A DNA stretch of 64,000 bases from Paractinoplanes deccanensis. GTDB taxonomy: Bacteria; Actinomycetota; Actinomycetes; Mycobacteriales; Micromonosporaceae. A program made the translations under genes and the position numbers. Location of the stretch: contig NZ_BOMI01000037.1 of the NCBI RefSeq assembly GCF_016862115.1, positions 1-64,000 of the forward strand, read 5' to 3'. The notes beneath the pieces are model-generated. The model did no database searches. It was not told the DNA's origin and was given only the letters and a program-made list of their open reading frames with translations. How positions within the stretch are numbered: position 1 is the first letter of the stretch; every line of letters starts with the position of its first letter. Of this stretch, positions 7,471 through 15,808 are shown one piece after another.

Positions 7471-8823
7471 CTACTTCGACAAGGTGTCCGCCACGTTCTT
7501 GAGCAGCAGGGCCTCGGCGACGCAGACGCGCTCGAACTCGCCGAGGTGGAGGCTCTCGTCGGGGCCGTGCGCTCCCGCGTAGGGGTCCTCGACGCCGGTG
7601 ACGAGGACCGCGGCCTGCGGGAACAGCTCCTGGAAGGTGGCGATGAACGGGATCGACCCGCCCACGCCGATGTCGACCGGCGACGTGCCGTCCCAGGCCG
7701 CGGTGAAGGCCGCGCGGGCCGCCTCGTACGCCGGGCCGGTCGCGTCGATCACGCAGGGCGAGCCGAGGCTCTCGAGGGTCACCTCGACCTGGGCGCCCCA
7801 CGGCACGTGCTTCTCGAGGTGGGCCTTGACCGCCGCGTACGCCGACTCGGGGTCGTCGCCGGGCGCCAGCCGTACGCCGATCTTGGCCTTGGCCGTCGGC
7901 TGGAGGGCGTTGGCCGCCTCGAGCGTGCGGGGCGCGTCGATGCCGAGGACGGAGATCGCCGGCTTGGTCCAGAGCCGGTCGGTGATGGTGCCCTTGCCGA
8001 TCAGCTGAACGCCGTCGAGCGTGCCGGCCTCGTGACGGAAACGGTCCTCGGGGTAGTCGACCGGCGCGCCCTCGCGGCCCACCAAGCCGTCGACGGCGAC
8101 CTCGCCGTGCTCGTCGTGCAGGGTCGAGATCAGCCGCGAAAGGGTGATCAGCGCGTCGGGCACGGCCCCGCCGTACATGCCGCTGTGCACGGCGCTGCGC
8201 AGCACCTTGACCTCGGCGAACAGGTTGACCAGGCCGCGCAGCGAGGTGGTGAGAGCCGGCTCGCCGATGTCCCAGTTGCCGGAGTCGGCGATGACGATGA
8301 CGTCGGAGCGCAGCTCGTCGAGGTGGGCCTGGATGATCGCGTCGAGCGAGTCGGAGCCGTATTCCTCCTCACCCTCGACGAAGACGACCACGCCGACCGG
8401 GAGCTGGTCGCCGAAGGCGCGCAGTGCGGCGACGTGGGCCATCACGCCGGCCTTGTCGTCGGCGGCGCCGCGGCCGTAGAGCCGGCCGTCGCGCTCCTGC
8501 GGCTCGAACGGGTCGCTCGTCCACTTGGTGAGGTCGCCGACCGGCTGCACGTCGTGGTGGGCGTAGAGCAGCACGGTCGGGGCCCCGGCCGGCGCCGCCT
8601 TGCGGCCGATCACGGCGGGCTGGCCGCCGTGGCGCACGATCTGCGTGTCGAGGCCCACGCCGCGCAGCAGCTCGGCGACGGCCTCGGCCGACCGCTCCAC
8701 GTGGGAGTGGTCGAAGCCCTCGAAGGCGATGCCGGGAATGCGGATCAGCCGCTCCAGGTCGGCACGGACCCCGGGCAGCTCCCGCGCGATCGCCGCGCGC
8801 AGATCGGTTTCACTCAAACTCAT
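7471..8823 (-). CDS. M20/M25/M40 family metallopeptidase (dipeptidase-like)
   Basis: Zinc-dependent exopeptidase or amidohydrolase of the ArgE/DapE/carboxypeptidase G2 superfamily, probably cytoplasmic. In 450 residues it shows the first metal site LLYAHHDVQP, the bridging aspartate region YGRGAADDKAGV and the catalytic base EGEEEYGS. A dimerisation domain lies in the middle and the final metal His is in AGAHGPDESL near the C-terminus. It starts with ATG (MSLSETDLRA). The FAD monooxygenase follows after 11 bp, suggesting a two-gene operon, although no shared pathway is evident. Confidence 0.87.
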   Translation of the reverse strand: MSLSETDLRAAIARELPGVRADLERLIRIPGIAFEGFDHSHVERSAEAVAELLRGVGLDTQIVRHGGQPAVIGRKAAPAGAPTVLLYAHHDVQPVGDLTKWTSDPFEPQERDGRLYGRGAADDKAGVMAHVAALRAFGDQLPVGVVVFVEGEEEYGSDSLDAIIQAHLDELRSDVIVIADSGNWDIGEPALTTSLRGLVNLFAEVKVLRSAVHSGMYGGAVPDALITLSRLISTLHDEHGEVAVDGLVGREGAPVDYPEDRFRHEAGTLDGVQLIGKGTITDRLWTKPAISVLGIDAPRTLEAANALQPTAKAKIGVRLAPGDDPESAYAAVKAHLEKHVPWGAQVEVTLESLGSPCVIDATGPAYEAARAAFTAAWDGTSPVDIGVGGSIPFIATFQELFPQAAVLVTGVEDPYAGAHGPDESLHLGEFERVCVAEALLLKNVADTLSK

Positions 8824-8904
8824 GACCCCGATCCTAGGCCCGGGGTGTGACGGAAAGTCAGGCGTCGCCGCGAGCCCGCGGCGGGCCCGGCGTGTGACAC
8901 GAGG

Positions 8905-9969
8905 TCAGGCGTCGTCGCCGTTGCCGCGGCCGCGCCGGGAGGCGTTGTCCGCCCAGCTGCGGGCGCCGCGCACGGCGGAGCCGGCCAGGTCGCCGGCGCC
9001 GTCGCCGAGCTTGCGCAGCAGGCCGACCAGCGGGTCCTGGGAGTTGTTGAAGGTGTCGCGATATGACTGCGCGGCGGCCTTCACGTCGTCGGAGACCGAC
9101 GCGTCGCCGTCGGAGTCGCGGCGCGGGTAGTCGCCGCCCAGAATCTGGGCGTAGGCACCCGAGTCGATCCACTTGCGCAGCTCGGCGGCGCGGGCGACCG
9201 GCACCGGGTGGGTGCTCCACGCGGTCATGCCCAGCTTGTGGATGCTGTCGCGCAGGTCGCCGCCGCTCTCGTACTCGGCGGCCTGCTCGAGGAAGGCGGC
9301 CGTGTCGATCTGGGACAGGTCGCCGCCGCCGGCCAGCTTCATGAGCAGGCGCAGCGACGCCGCCGGGTCCTGACCGGCGAGCAGCCCGGCGCGGTCGGCG
9401 GAGAGCTCGGCCTTGCGCCACCACTCGAACATCGCGGCGATGATCGCCCGGAGCGCGATCGCGCCGACCGGCAGCCAGCTCAGGCTCGCCGCCCAGCGGG
9501 TGAGGATCATCATGATCGTCTTGTAGACGGCGTGACCGCTGCGCACGTGGCCGATCTCGTGACCCAGCATCGCCCGCAGCTCGTCGTCGTCGAGCCGCTC
9601 CACGGCTCCCGTGGTGACCACGATGAACGGCTTGTCGAGCCCGATCGCCGAGCCGTTGATGATCGGGTCCTGCGACACGTAGAGCTCCGGGAGCTCGACC
9701 ACGTCGAGGGTCTGCGCGGCCTCGGTGAAGCGCTGGTAGACGCGGGGGTACTGCCGGTGGTCGACGCGGATGGCGCCGGCCAGGAACTGGAGGCGGAAAC
9801 CGCGCTCGTTCCACATGCCGAAGAAGGCCTTGACCACGTCGTCGAAGCCGCGCAGCTCGCGCAGGGCGGTCAGCGCGCCGCGGTCGGCCGGGTGCTCCCA
9901 GGCCCGCGAGCTGATGCCGGTCAGGGTGACCCGCCGGCGTACCGGACGGTTCTCCTCGTCGGTCGTCAT
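8905..9969 (-). CDS. M48 family zinc metallopeptidase
   Basis: Peptidase related to HtpX/Ste24. The 354-residue product has the zinc motif GHEIGHVRSGH (HEIGH at about 137-141), preceded by the substrate-strand segment PFIVVTTGAVERL, with the third ligand Glu expected in the helix ELSADRAGLLA. Hydrophobic stretches just after the motif (about 150-180) could form a membrane hairpin. I chose ATG 9969 (MTTDEENRPVRR) because the longer open frame from 10044 would run into the end of cobQ, 43 bp upstream. It may be cotranscribed with the cobalamin genes. Confidence 0.85.
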   Translation of the reverse strand: MTTDEENRPVRRRVTLTGISSRAWEHPADRGALTALRELRGFDDVVKAFFGMWNERGFRLQFLAGAIRVDHRQYPRVYQRFTEAAQTLDVVELPELYVSQDPIINGSAIGLDKPFIVVTTGAVERLDDDELRAMLGHEIGHVRSGHAVYKTIMMILTRWAASLSWLPVGAIALRAIIAAMFEWWRKAELSADRAGLLAGQDPAASLRLLMKLAGGGDLSQIDTAAFLEQAAEYESGGDLRDSIHKLGMTAWSTHPVPVARAAELRKWIDSGAYAQILGGDYPRRDSDGDASVSDDVKAAAQSYRDTFNNSQDPLVGLLRKLGDGAGDLAGSAVRGARSWADNASRRGRGNGDDA

Positions 9970-10012
9970 CGATCCCACCCCGTCCTGCGCTCCGGGTTGA
10001 ACACGCCAGGGC

Positions 10013-11557
10013 TCAAGGTACTTCCGAAGTGCAACCCGGCGCACCTGGCGGAACGAAGGAAAGTCCGGCGGGCGGCCCCTGCTCGATCAGCCGCCACAGC
10101 GCCGCCGTGTCCAGATGCTCCTCCACCAGGTCGGCGAGGACGTCCAGCGAGCGCTCACGCAGGGCGGCGAACCGGGTGTCCGGCGCGACCACGAAGCCGT
10201 GCCGGCCGGCGAGGCGCGCCGCCTCGGTGAGGAACCGGCGGCGGAACTCGTCGGACTCGAAGGCGCCGTGCCAGTGGGTGCCGAACACGTGCCCGGCCAC
10301 GGCGCCCTCGGGGCGGCCGTCGGCGTACCGCAGAAGGGGCCGAGGTGTGCCCGACGACACGACACCGTGGTGGATCTCGTAGCCGGTGACCGGGGCGTCG
10401 AAGGCGACGCCGGCCGAGCGGGCCAGCGTCTTGCGCGCGCCGAAGGTGATGTCGACGGGCAGCAGGCCCAGGCCGGGCACGGTGCCGCGGCGGCTCTCGA
10501 CCTCGTCGTGGATCGTGCGGGAGAGCATCTGGAAGCCGCCGCAGATGCCGAGCAGCGGCTTGCCGGCGGCGGCGTGCGCGGTCACGGCGTCGGCGAGGCC
10601 GGTCTCGCGCAGCCAGGCGAGGTCACTCACGGTCGCCTTGGAGCCGGGCAGGACGACCAGGTCGGCGTCGGCGATCTCGGCGGGTTCGATCGTCATCCGT
10701 ACGCGCACGCCCGGCTCGGCGGCGAGCGCCTCGGCGTCGGTCGCGTTGGAGACGCGCGGCAGGCGTACGACCGCCACGCGAAGCCACTCCGTGCCGCGCG
10801 GCGCGGCGGGCCGGCCGAGCACCCGCCCGTAGGCGAGCGAGTCCTCGCCGTCGAGCCAGACGTCGAGGTGGAACGGGAGAACGCCGTGCACCGGCCGCCC
10901 GGTCGCCGCCGTGATCATGTCGAGCCCCGGCCGCAGGATCCCGAGGTCACCGCGGAACTTGTTGATCACAAAGCCCGCGACGAGCGCCTGGTCGGCGGGG
11001 TCGAGCAGCGCGAGGGTGCCGAAGAGCGCGGCGAAGACCCCGCCCCGGTCGATGTCGCCGACGACGATCGCGGGCAGGCCGGCCCGGCGCGCCAGCCCCA
11101 TGTTGACGAAGTCGCCGTCGCGCAGGTTGATCTCGGCGGGGCTGCCGGCGCCCTCGCAGATCACGGCGTCGTACTCCGCCCGCAACTCGGCAAGGGCGGC
11201 GTGCGCGACCTCGGCCAGGCGCGGCTTCATGGATCGGTAGTTGCCGGCGGTGACGGTGTCGATCGCCTCGCCGAGCAGGACGACCTGGCTCGACACGTCG
11301 CTGCCGGGCTTGAGCAGCACGGGGTTGAAGCGCAGATCGGGCTCGATGCCGCAGGCGGCGGCCTGCATGGCCTGCGCGCGGCCGATCTCGCCGCCGCGGC
11401 CGTCCGGGCCCACCACGACGACCGAGTTGTTCGACATGTTCTGCGCCTTGAACGGCGCCACCTTGACGCCGCGACGATGCAGCCAGCGGCAGATGCCGGC
11501 GGTGAGCACGCTCTTGCCGGCGTCGGAGGTGGTGCCGGCGACAAGGAGGCCGCTCAC
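10013..11557 (-). CDS. cobQ: Cobyric acid synthase CobQ/CbiP
   Basis: ATP- and glutamine-dependent amidation of the b, d, e and g side chains of adenosylcobyrinate a,c-diamide to cobyric acid. The 514-residue product begins with the P-loop [15 protein letters not shown] and the family segment [10 protein letters not shown]; the C-terminal class I glutaminase domain has its nucleophile in [11 protein letters not shown] and the conserved GYEIHHG. Length is typical (about 490-510). The GTG start overlaps the stop of cobD by 4 bp, indicating translational coupling. Unlike the window's CobB, this glutaminase keeps its cysteine. Confidence 0.95.
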   Translation of the reverse strand: MSGLLVAGTTSDAGKSVLTAGICRWLHRRGVKVAPFKAQNMSNNSVVVVGPDGRGGEIGRAQAMQAAACGIEPDLRFNPVLLKPGSDVSSQVVLLGEAIDTVTAGNYRSMKPRLAEVAHAALAELRAEYDAVICEGAGSPAEINLRDGDFVNMGLARRAGLPAIVVGDIDRGGVFAALFGTLALLDPADQALVAGFVINKFRGDLGILRPGLDMITAATGRPVHGVLPFHLDVWLDGEDSLAYGRVLGRPAAPRGTEWLRVAVVRLPRVSNATDAEALAAEPGVRVRMTIEPAEIADADLVVLPGSKATVSDLAWLRETGLADAVTAHAAAGKPLLGICGGFQMLSRTIHDEVESRRGTVPGLGLLPVDITFGARKTLARSAGVAFDAPVTGYEIHHGVVSSGTPRPLLRYADGRPEGAVAGHVFGTHWHGAFESDEFRRRFLTEAARLAGRHGFVVAPDTRFAALRERSLDVLADLVEEHLDTAALWRLIEQGPPAGLSFVPPGAPGCTSEVP

Positions 11558-12612
11558 GCCCGCTCCCTTCCCCGGGCCAGGCTCGCGTCGGCTCTTCCCC
11601 TGGCCACGCTCGCGTCGGCTCTTCCCATGGCCACGCTCGCGCCGGCTCTTCCCCTGGCCACGCTCGCGCCGGCCCGTCCTTTGGCGAGGCTCAAGCCGGC
11701 TGCGATCACGGCCGCGCCGACGCCGACCGCGCCGGACACGCGCGCGGCGCGGCGCAGGTGAACGGCACGGGGCTTGGGCCCGTCGCCGAGGAACGGCCTG
11801 GTCTCACTTCGGCCAAAATAGACATTACGCCCACCAAGCCGTACGCCGAGAGCGCCGGCCATGGCGGATTCGCACTGCCCGGCGTTCGGGGAGGGATGGT
11901 CGTCCCGGTCGCGCCGCCATACCCGCAGCGTCTCCCGGGGCGAACCGCCCGCGACCGGCGCGAGGGCGATCGTCAGCAGCCCGGTCAGCCGCGACGGCAG
12001 CAGGTTGAGCGCGTCGTCGAGCCGCGCCGAAGCCGTGCCGAAGCGGGCATAACGGGCCGATCGGTGCCCCACCATCGCGTCGAGCGTGTTGGCGGCGCGA
12101 TAGCCGAGCAGCCCCGGAAGCCCCAGAACGCCACCCCAGAACAGCGGTGCCACGACGGCGTCGGACGTGTTCTCGGCCACCGACTCGACGGTGGCGCGGG
12201 CCAGCTCGGGCGCGTCGAGCTGGGCGGGATCGCGCCCGCAGAGGTGATTGAGCCGGCCACGGGCCTGCTCGATGTCGTCCCGGTCGAGATATCGCGCCAT
12301 GACACGCGACTCGCGCCGAAGCGTGCGCCCGCCGAGCACGGTCCAGGTGGCCGCGGCCATCAGCGCGGCGCGCGCCACCGGCAGCCGCCGAGTGGCAACG
12401 GCCGCGCCCAGCCCCACGGCGGCCGGCACCCCGACCGCCACGGCGGTGAAGACGGCCCCGCGGCGGCGCGTGGGAGCGTAGAGCCGCCGTTCGAGCGCCC
12501 CGGCGGCCGTGCCGAACCCGGCCACCGGGTGGAGCCGTCGTGGATCTCCGAACGCGGCGTCGAGCAGAAAACCGGCGATCAGCCCGGCCGCGTCCGCCTT
12601 GCCGTTGCTCAC
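11554..12612 (-). CDS. cobD: Adenosylcobinamide-phosphate synthase CobD/CbiB
   Basis: Membrane enzyme joining aminopropanol (or its phosphate) to adenosylcobyric acid to give adenosylcobinamide (phosphate). The 352-residue product shows the family features [19 protein letters not shown] at the N-terminus, [13 protein letters not shown], and [19 protein letters not shown] mid-protein, plus several membrane helices. The last ~45 residues are abnormal: five copies of the nine-residue unit GRAGASVAR, encoded by a 27-bp array. The GTG start overlaps the upstream small gene by 4 bp and the end overlaps cobQ by 4 bp. Confidence 0.93.
   Translation of the reverse strand: MSNGKADAAGLIAGFLLDAAFGDPRRLHPVAGFGTAAGALERRLYAPTRRRGAVFTAVAVGVPAAVGLGAAVATRRLPVARAALMAAATWTVLGGRTLRRESRVMARYLDRDDIEQARGRLNHLCGRDPAQLDAPELARATVESVAENTSDAVVAPLFWGGVLGLPGLLGYRAANTLDAMVGHRSARYARFGTASARLDDALNLLPSRLTGLLTIALAPVAGGSPRETLRVWRRDRDDHPSPNAGQCESAMAGALGVRLGGRNVYFGRSETRPFLGDGPKPRAVHLRRAARVSGAVGVGAAVIAAGLSLAKGRAGASVARGRAGASVAMGRADASVARGRADASLARGRERA
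11571..11705 (-). repeat. 27-bp in-frame tandem array at the 3' end of cobD
   Basis: Five units of exactly 27 bp (11571, 11598, 11625, 11652, 11679). The middle three are nearly identical and the outer ones diverged. They encode GRA(G/D)ASVAR repeats that end a few codons before the cobD stop. Confidence 0.93.
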
Positions 12613-13109
12613 GCCGGGGTCGCGTCTCGGTCCACGCGGCCGGCAGTGGAGTGGCTCAGGTCACAGACCCAGACCACGATCTCGGCGTCGTCGATCACCG
12701 GGTCGTCCGGGAACGGCACCGGGTCCAACTGGCCCCAGGCGATGGCGCCGGGGGCCCTGTCCTCCAGAAACTCGACGACGATCGGCTGGAGGTCGCCCGT
12801 CGTGCGGTAACCGGTCTCGAACGGCAACTGGTCGTGTCCGCAGGAACGGGTCGAGCAGCGCAGCTGCCCCGCCTGCGGGTCGTGCCACACGTAGAACGTC
12901 GCCGGCCCGTCGTGTCCCAGGGTCACGACCTGGTCCCTCAGCAGCTCGGCCGTCTCCTCGAAGGCGGCCACCACCTCGTCCGCCGTCATGCCCAGGCGCT
13001 CGTGCGGCGGGGCGCCGAACCAGCTGGTGTTGGCGGTCTCGGCGTCCTGGTCGTGCGGCGCGAGGACTAGTGTCTCGCCCGCGATCGCGCGGATCTCCTT
13101 CAACAGCAC
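12609..13109 (-). CDS. Conserved hypothetical protein, first gene of the cobD-cobQ operon
   Basis: Unrecognised 166-residue soluble protein without signal peptide or membrane helix. It contains a CSTRSCGHDQLPFE stretch with two cysteines and a histidine, and PATFYVWHDPQAGQLRCS, suggesting a small beta-rich fold that might bind metal. The start is GTG (MLLKEIRAIAGE). Its stop overlaps the cobD start by 4 bp (GTGA), so it is translated together with cobD and cobQ, which is the only hint of a cobalamin-related role. No cobalamin riboswitch was seen upstream. Confidence 0.7.
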   Translation of the reverse strand: MLLKEIRAIAGETLVLAPHDQDAETANTSWFGAPPHERLGMTADEVVAAFEETAELLRDQVVTLGHDGPATFYVWHDPQAGQLRCSTRSCGHDQLPFETGYRTTGDLQPIVVEFLEDRAPGAIAWGQLDPVPFPDDPVIDDAEIVVWVCDLSHSTAGRVDRDATPA

Positions 13110-13494
13110 GGCCCCAGTCTGCCGGTCCGGCCCACCCGAGGACCAACCGGGCAGGTCGGCCGGGCGGGCCGTTCAGTCGGCACGATCGGCCCACCCCGTT
13201 CGGGGGAGCCCTCCCCCGTCCGGTCGGCCCATCACGAGGCCGCTCCGCAATGGACACGGCACCGGGCAGCCCTGACGGCGCGCGCGCCGCAGGACCGACC
13301 CGCACGCCGCGGACGAGGGAGCCCGGCCCGCACCGTTGCCGGCCAGGCTCCACACATCAGCTCACGAGCGACCGGACCAGGCCACGAGCGACCGGACCAG
13401 GCCACGCGACCGGGCCAAGCCGCGCGCGACCGGAACAGGCCGCGCGCGACCGGACCAAGCCGCGATCGGCCCGGTCAACCCGCTGTCGGCCGGG
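13110..13494. other. Intergenic region with GC-rich repeats downstream of ssb
   Basis: 385 bp without a credible gene. The left part has loose repeats of a TCGGCCCACC motif; the right part (13363-13500) is a 20-bp tandem array running up to and into the ssb stop codon. Confidence 0.7.
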
Positions 13495-13500
13495 TCAGGC
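13363..13500. repeat. 20-bp tandem array at the ssb stop codon
   Basis: Seven units of about 20 bp (one of 18). The first two, CACGAGCGACCGGACCAGGC, are identical; later ones diverge. The last unit (13481-13500) contains the ssb stop codon (13495-13497). Confidence 0.88.
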
Positions 13501-14334
13501 GGCGATGGGCGCCCGCTTGGCCGAGGCGCGCCGGCCCCGGCGGGCCGTCGTGGCGGGCGGCGCCGCCTCGATCCGCTCGACCTCGAGCGTGATCTCGTCG
13601 TCGGCCCCCTCCGCGGCGGGCTCCGGCACAGCCGACAGCTCGGCGGTCGAGCGCCCAGCAGCCCCGGCCTCGGCCTCGACCGGCGGAGGCTCAGCAGCCC
13701 CGACCGGCGAAAGCTGCGCCGGCGGAACCTCAGCCGGCCGGAGCTCGGCAGGCGCCAGCTCGGCAGGCGCCAGCTCGGCGGGCGGGAGCTGGGCGGGCGC
13801 CAGCTCGGCGAAGGCGGGCGGCTCCGCGAAGACGGGCGGCTCCAGGAACGCCGGGTTGTCGGGCAGGCCCTCCCCGTACCCGATCGGGGCCTCCTCGGGT
13901 GTCAGCGTGATCGACGGCTCCGCGCCGAGCTCGGCCTCGGCCTCCTCGATCGCGGCGGCGCCCGGCAGCGCCTTTTGACGGAAGAACCGCGCCCGGCCGC
14001 GGGCGAGGTCGTGGCCGATCGCCTCGGCCTCCATCTCCCACGAGATGCGCTTGTTGCCTTGGTCGTCCTGCCAGTCACGGGTGAAGACGCGCCCGTAGAC
14101 GATGACCGGGTCGCCGACGGCGATCGACGAGGCGACGCCCTCGGCGAGCCGGCGCCAGGCGGACACCCGGATGCGCAGGCTGCGGCCGTCGACCCAGGTG
14201 TTGGTCTCCCGGTCGTAGCGCCGCGCCGTGGACGCCATGCGGAAGCTGGCGACCAGGTTGCCGCTGCTGGGGACGCGGCGCCACTCCGGCGCGACGAGGA
14301 CGTTGCCCACGACGACGAGGTTGGTGTCGAACAC
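13495..14334 (-). CDS. ssb: Single-stranded DNA-binding protein with long repeat tail
   Basis: Binds ssDNA during replication, recombination or natural chromosome segregation. Residues 1-110 form the OB fold (MFDTNLVVVGNVLVAPEWR, RVSAWRRLAEG, VIVYGRVFTRDW). The tail, about 170 residues, is rich in Pro, Ala and Glu with five-residue repeats PAELA, and ends KRAPIAA. The acidic tip (DDDIPF-like) that recruits partner proteins in the main bacterial SSB is absent. This matches a second, SsbB-like paralogue of actinomycetes, but those are much shorter (about 150-160 residues). The GTG start gives the canonical first beta strand. It diverges from the alpha/beta hydrolase. Confidence 0.9.
   Translation of the reverse strand: MFDTNLVVVGNVLVAPEWRRVPSSGNLVASFRMASTARRYDRETNTWVDGRSLRIRVSAWRRLAEGVASSIAVGDPVIVYGRVFTRDWQDDQGNKRISWEMEAEAIGHDLARGRARFFRQKALPGAAAIEEAEAELGAEPSITLTPEEAPIGYGEGLPDNPAFLEPPVFAEPPAFAELAPAQLPPAELAPAELAPAELRPAEVPPAQLSPVGAAEPPPVEAEAGAAGRSTAELSAVPEPAAEGADDEITLEVERIEAAPPATTARRGRRASAKRAPIAA
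13742..13816 (-). repeat. 15-bp in-frame repeat in the ssb tail
   Basis: Five consecutive 15-bp units, the first two identical (AGCTCGGCAGGCGCC on the plus strand), encode the PAELA/PAQLP pentapeptide repeats of the SSB tail. Confidence 0.88.
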
Positions 14335-14504
14335 TGTGTGCCCTCCTGTTGGTGACGTTTGGCGGGCAGTCTGGTGCGCTCGGCGTACCGGAAAGGGATC
14401 TTGACTGGCGGCCTGTGGACGACGGGACGTCCTGTGGAAAACGAGCGCGGAGCGGGGCGATCTGATATCGCGCGCTGCCCGGTACCAGTGGGTAGCCTGG
14501 GCGC

Positions 14505-15503
14505 GTGGAGATCGACGTTCTCGGGCCGCCCTACGAGCGGCACACGATCGACCTGGGCACCGACGACGAGGGCGTGGTCGTCGCCACGCTGGTGCGCCGG
14601 CGCGCCGAAACGCCGCACAAGCGCGCCGTGCTCTACGTGCACGGTTTCGTGGACTATTTCTTCCAGACCCATCTCGCCGATTTCTTCGTCGAGCAGGGCT
14701 GGGATTTCTACGCGCTCGACCTGCGCAAGTACGGCCGCAGCCTGCTCCCCCACCAGACGCCCAACTTCGCCCGCAGCCTCACCGATTACTACCCGGAGCT
14801 GGACGAGGCGGCCCGCATCATCCGCGAGGACGACGGGCACGATCAGTTGCTGGTCGCCGGCCATTCCACCGGCGGGCTCATCACGTCGTTGTGGTCCCAT
14901 TCGCGCCAGGGTCAAGGCATTGTCGACGGCCTCTTCCTGAACAGCCCGTTCTTCGACTTCAACGTGCCGTGGCTGGTGAAACGCCCGATCATGGCGGCCG
15001 CGATCGGCGTCTCGCGGCGTTCCCCGTACCGCAAGATCCCGATGGCCAACCTGGGCCTGTACGGGCAGAGCCTGCACGCCGACCACCAGGGCGAATGGAG
15101 CTACGACCTGGCCTGGAAACCGGTGCTCGGCTTCCCCGTGACCACGGGCTGGCTGGAGGCCATCCGCCGCGGTCAGCGCCGCCTGCGCGCCGGCCTGTCG
15201 ATCGACGCCCCGGTCTTCGTGGCCTGCTCGACGCGGTCCTTCCGCGGCCGCGCCTGGCACGACGACCTGCGCATCACCGATTCCGTGCTCGACGTCGAGC
15301 ACATCGTGCGCTGGGCGCCCCGCCTCGGCCCGCGCGTCTCCATCGCCCGCTTCGACGGCGGCATGCACGACCTGACTCTCTCCGGCAAGGAGGTGCGCGT
15401 CGAGCTCTTCCGCGAGCTCGGCCGCTGGGTCGACGCGTACCTGCCCCCGGTCGGCACCCCGGAGATCGAGGTACCCCCGGCCCCGGAGGACGCCACCAGG
15501 TAG
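14505..15503 (+). CDS. Alpha/beta hydrolase (serine aminopeptidase S33 / monoacylglycerol-lipase type)
   Basis: Cytoplasmic serine hydrolase, 332 residues, substrate unknown. The nucleophile elbow is VAGHSTGGL (about 124-132), the oxyanion region is LYVHGFVDYFF, and the catalytic His is likely in FDGGMHDLTLS near the C-terminus. There is no signal peptide. GTG start (MEIDVLGPPYERHTIDLG). The gene is transcribed away from ssb, with 170 bp between them, and followed by the tRNA. Similar to the lysophospholipase-like Hydrolase_4 family. Confidence 0.85.
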   Translation: MEIDVLGPPYERHTIDLGTDDEGVVVATLVRRRAETPHKRAVLYVHGFVDYFFQTHLADFFVEQGWDFYALDLRKYGRSLLPHQTPNFARSLTDYYPELDEAARIIREDDGHDQLLVAGHSTGGLITSLWSHSRQGQGIVDGLFLNSPFFDFNVPWLVKRPIMAAAIGVSRRSPYRKIPMANLGLYGQSLHADHQGEWSYDLAWKPVLGFPVTTGWLEAIRRGQRRLRAGLSIDAPVFVACSTRSFRGRAWHDDLRITDSVLDVEHIVRWAPRLGPRVSIARFDGGMHDLTLSGKEVRVELFRELGRWVDAYLPPVGTPEIEVPPAPEDATR

Positions 15504-15672
15504 GACGGCGCTGAATGGCGAGCCGGGCACAAAGGGCGAGCGTTTCGAATCGGTGTCGGAGAGCCGGAACGGGGGGACCGACCGGCCCGGCCGGCATAGA
15601 CGTTCCGGGTGGTTATGAGGGGACGGCTGGGTGCCCCCGCGTCACAGTCGGCAAGATAGGCTGTTGGCCCAC

Positions 15673-15745
15673 GCGCTCGTAGCTCAGCGGATAGAGCAAT
15701 GGACTTCTAATCCATCGGTCGCAGGTTCGAATCCTGCCGGGCGCG
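15673..15745 (+). tRNA. tRNA-Arg(TCT)
   Basis: Full cloverleaf: acceptor GCGCTCG pairing with CGGGCGC (one G-U), D stem GCTC/GAGC, anticodon stem ATGGA/TCCAT with loop CTTCTAA (anticodon TCT), and T arm GCAGG-TTCGAAT-CCTGC. Discriminator base is G; CCA is not encoded. It reads AGA, a very rare codon in this GC-rich genome. Confidence 0.96.
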
Positions 15746-15808
15746 CCTTGTGATGTGCCGGGCACCAGCTGGTGCGCCGGGTGGTTTCGGCTATCGATAG
15801 GGTCAGAT

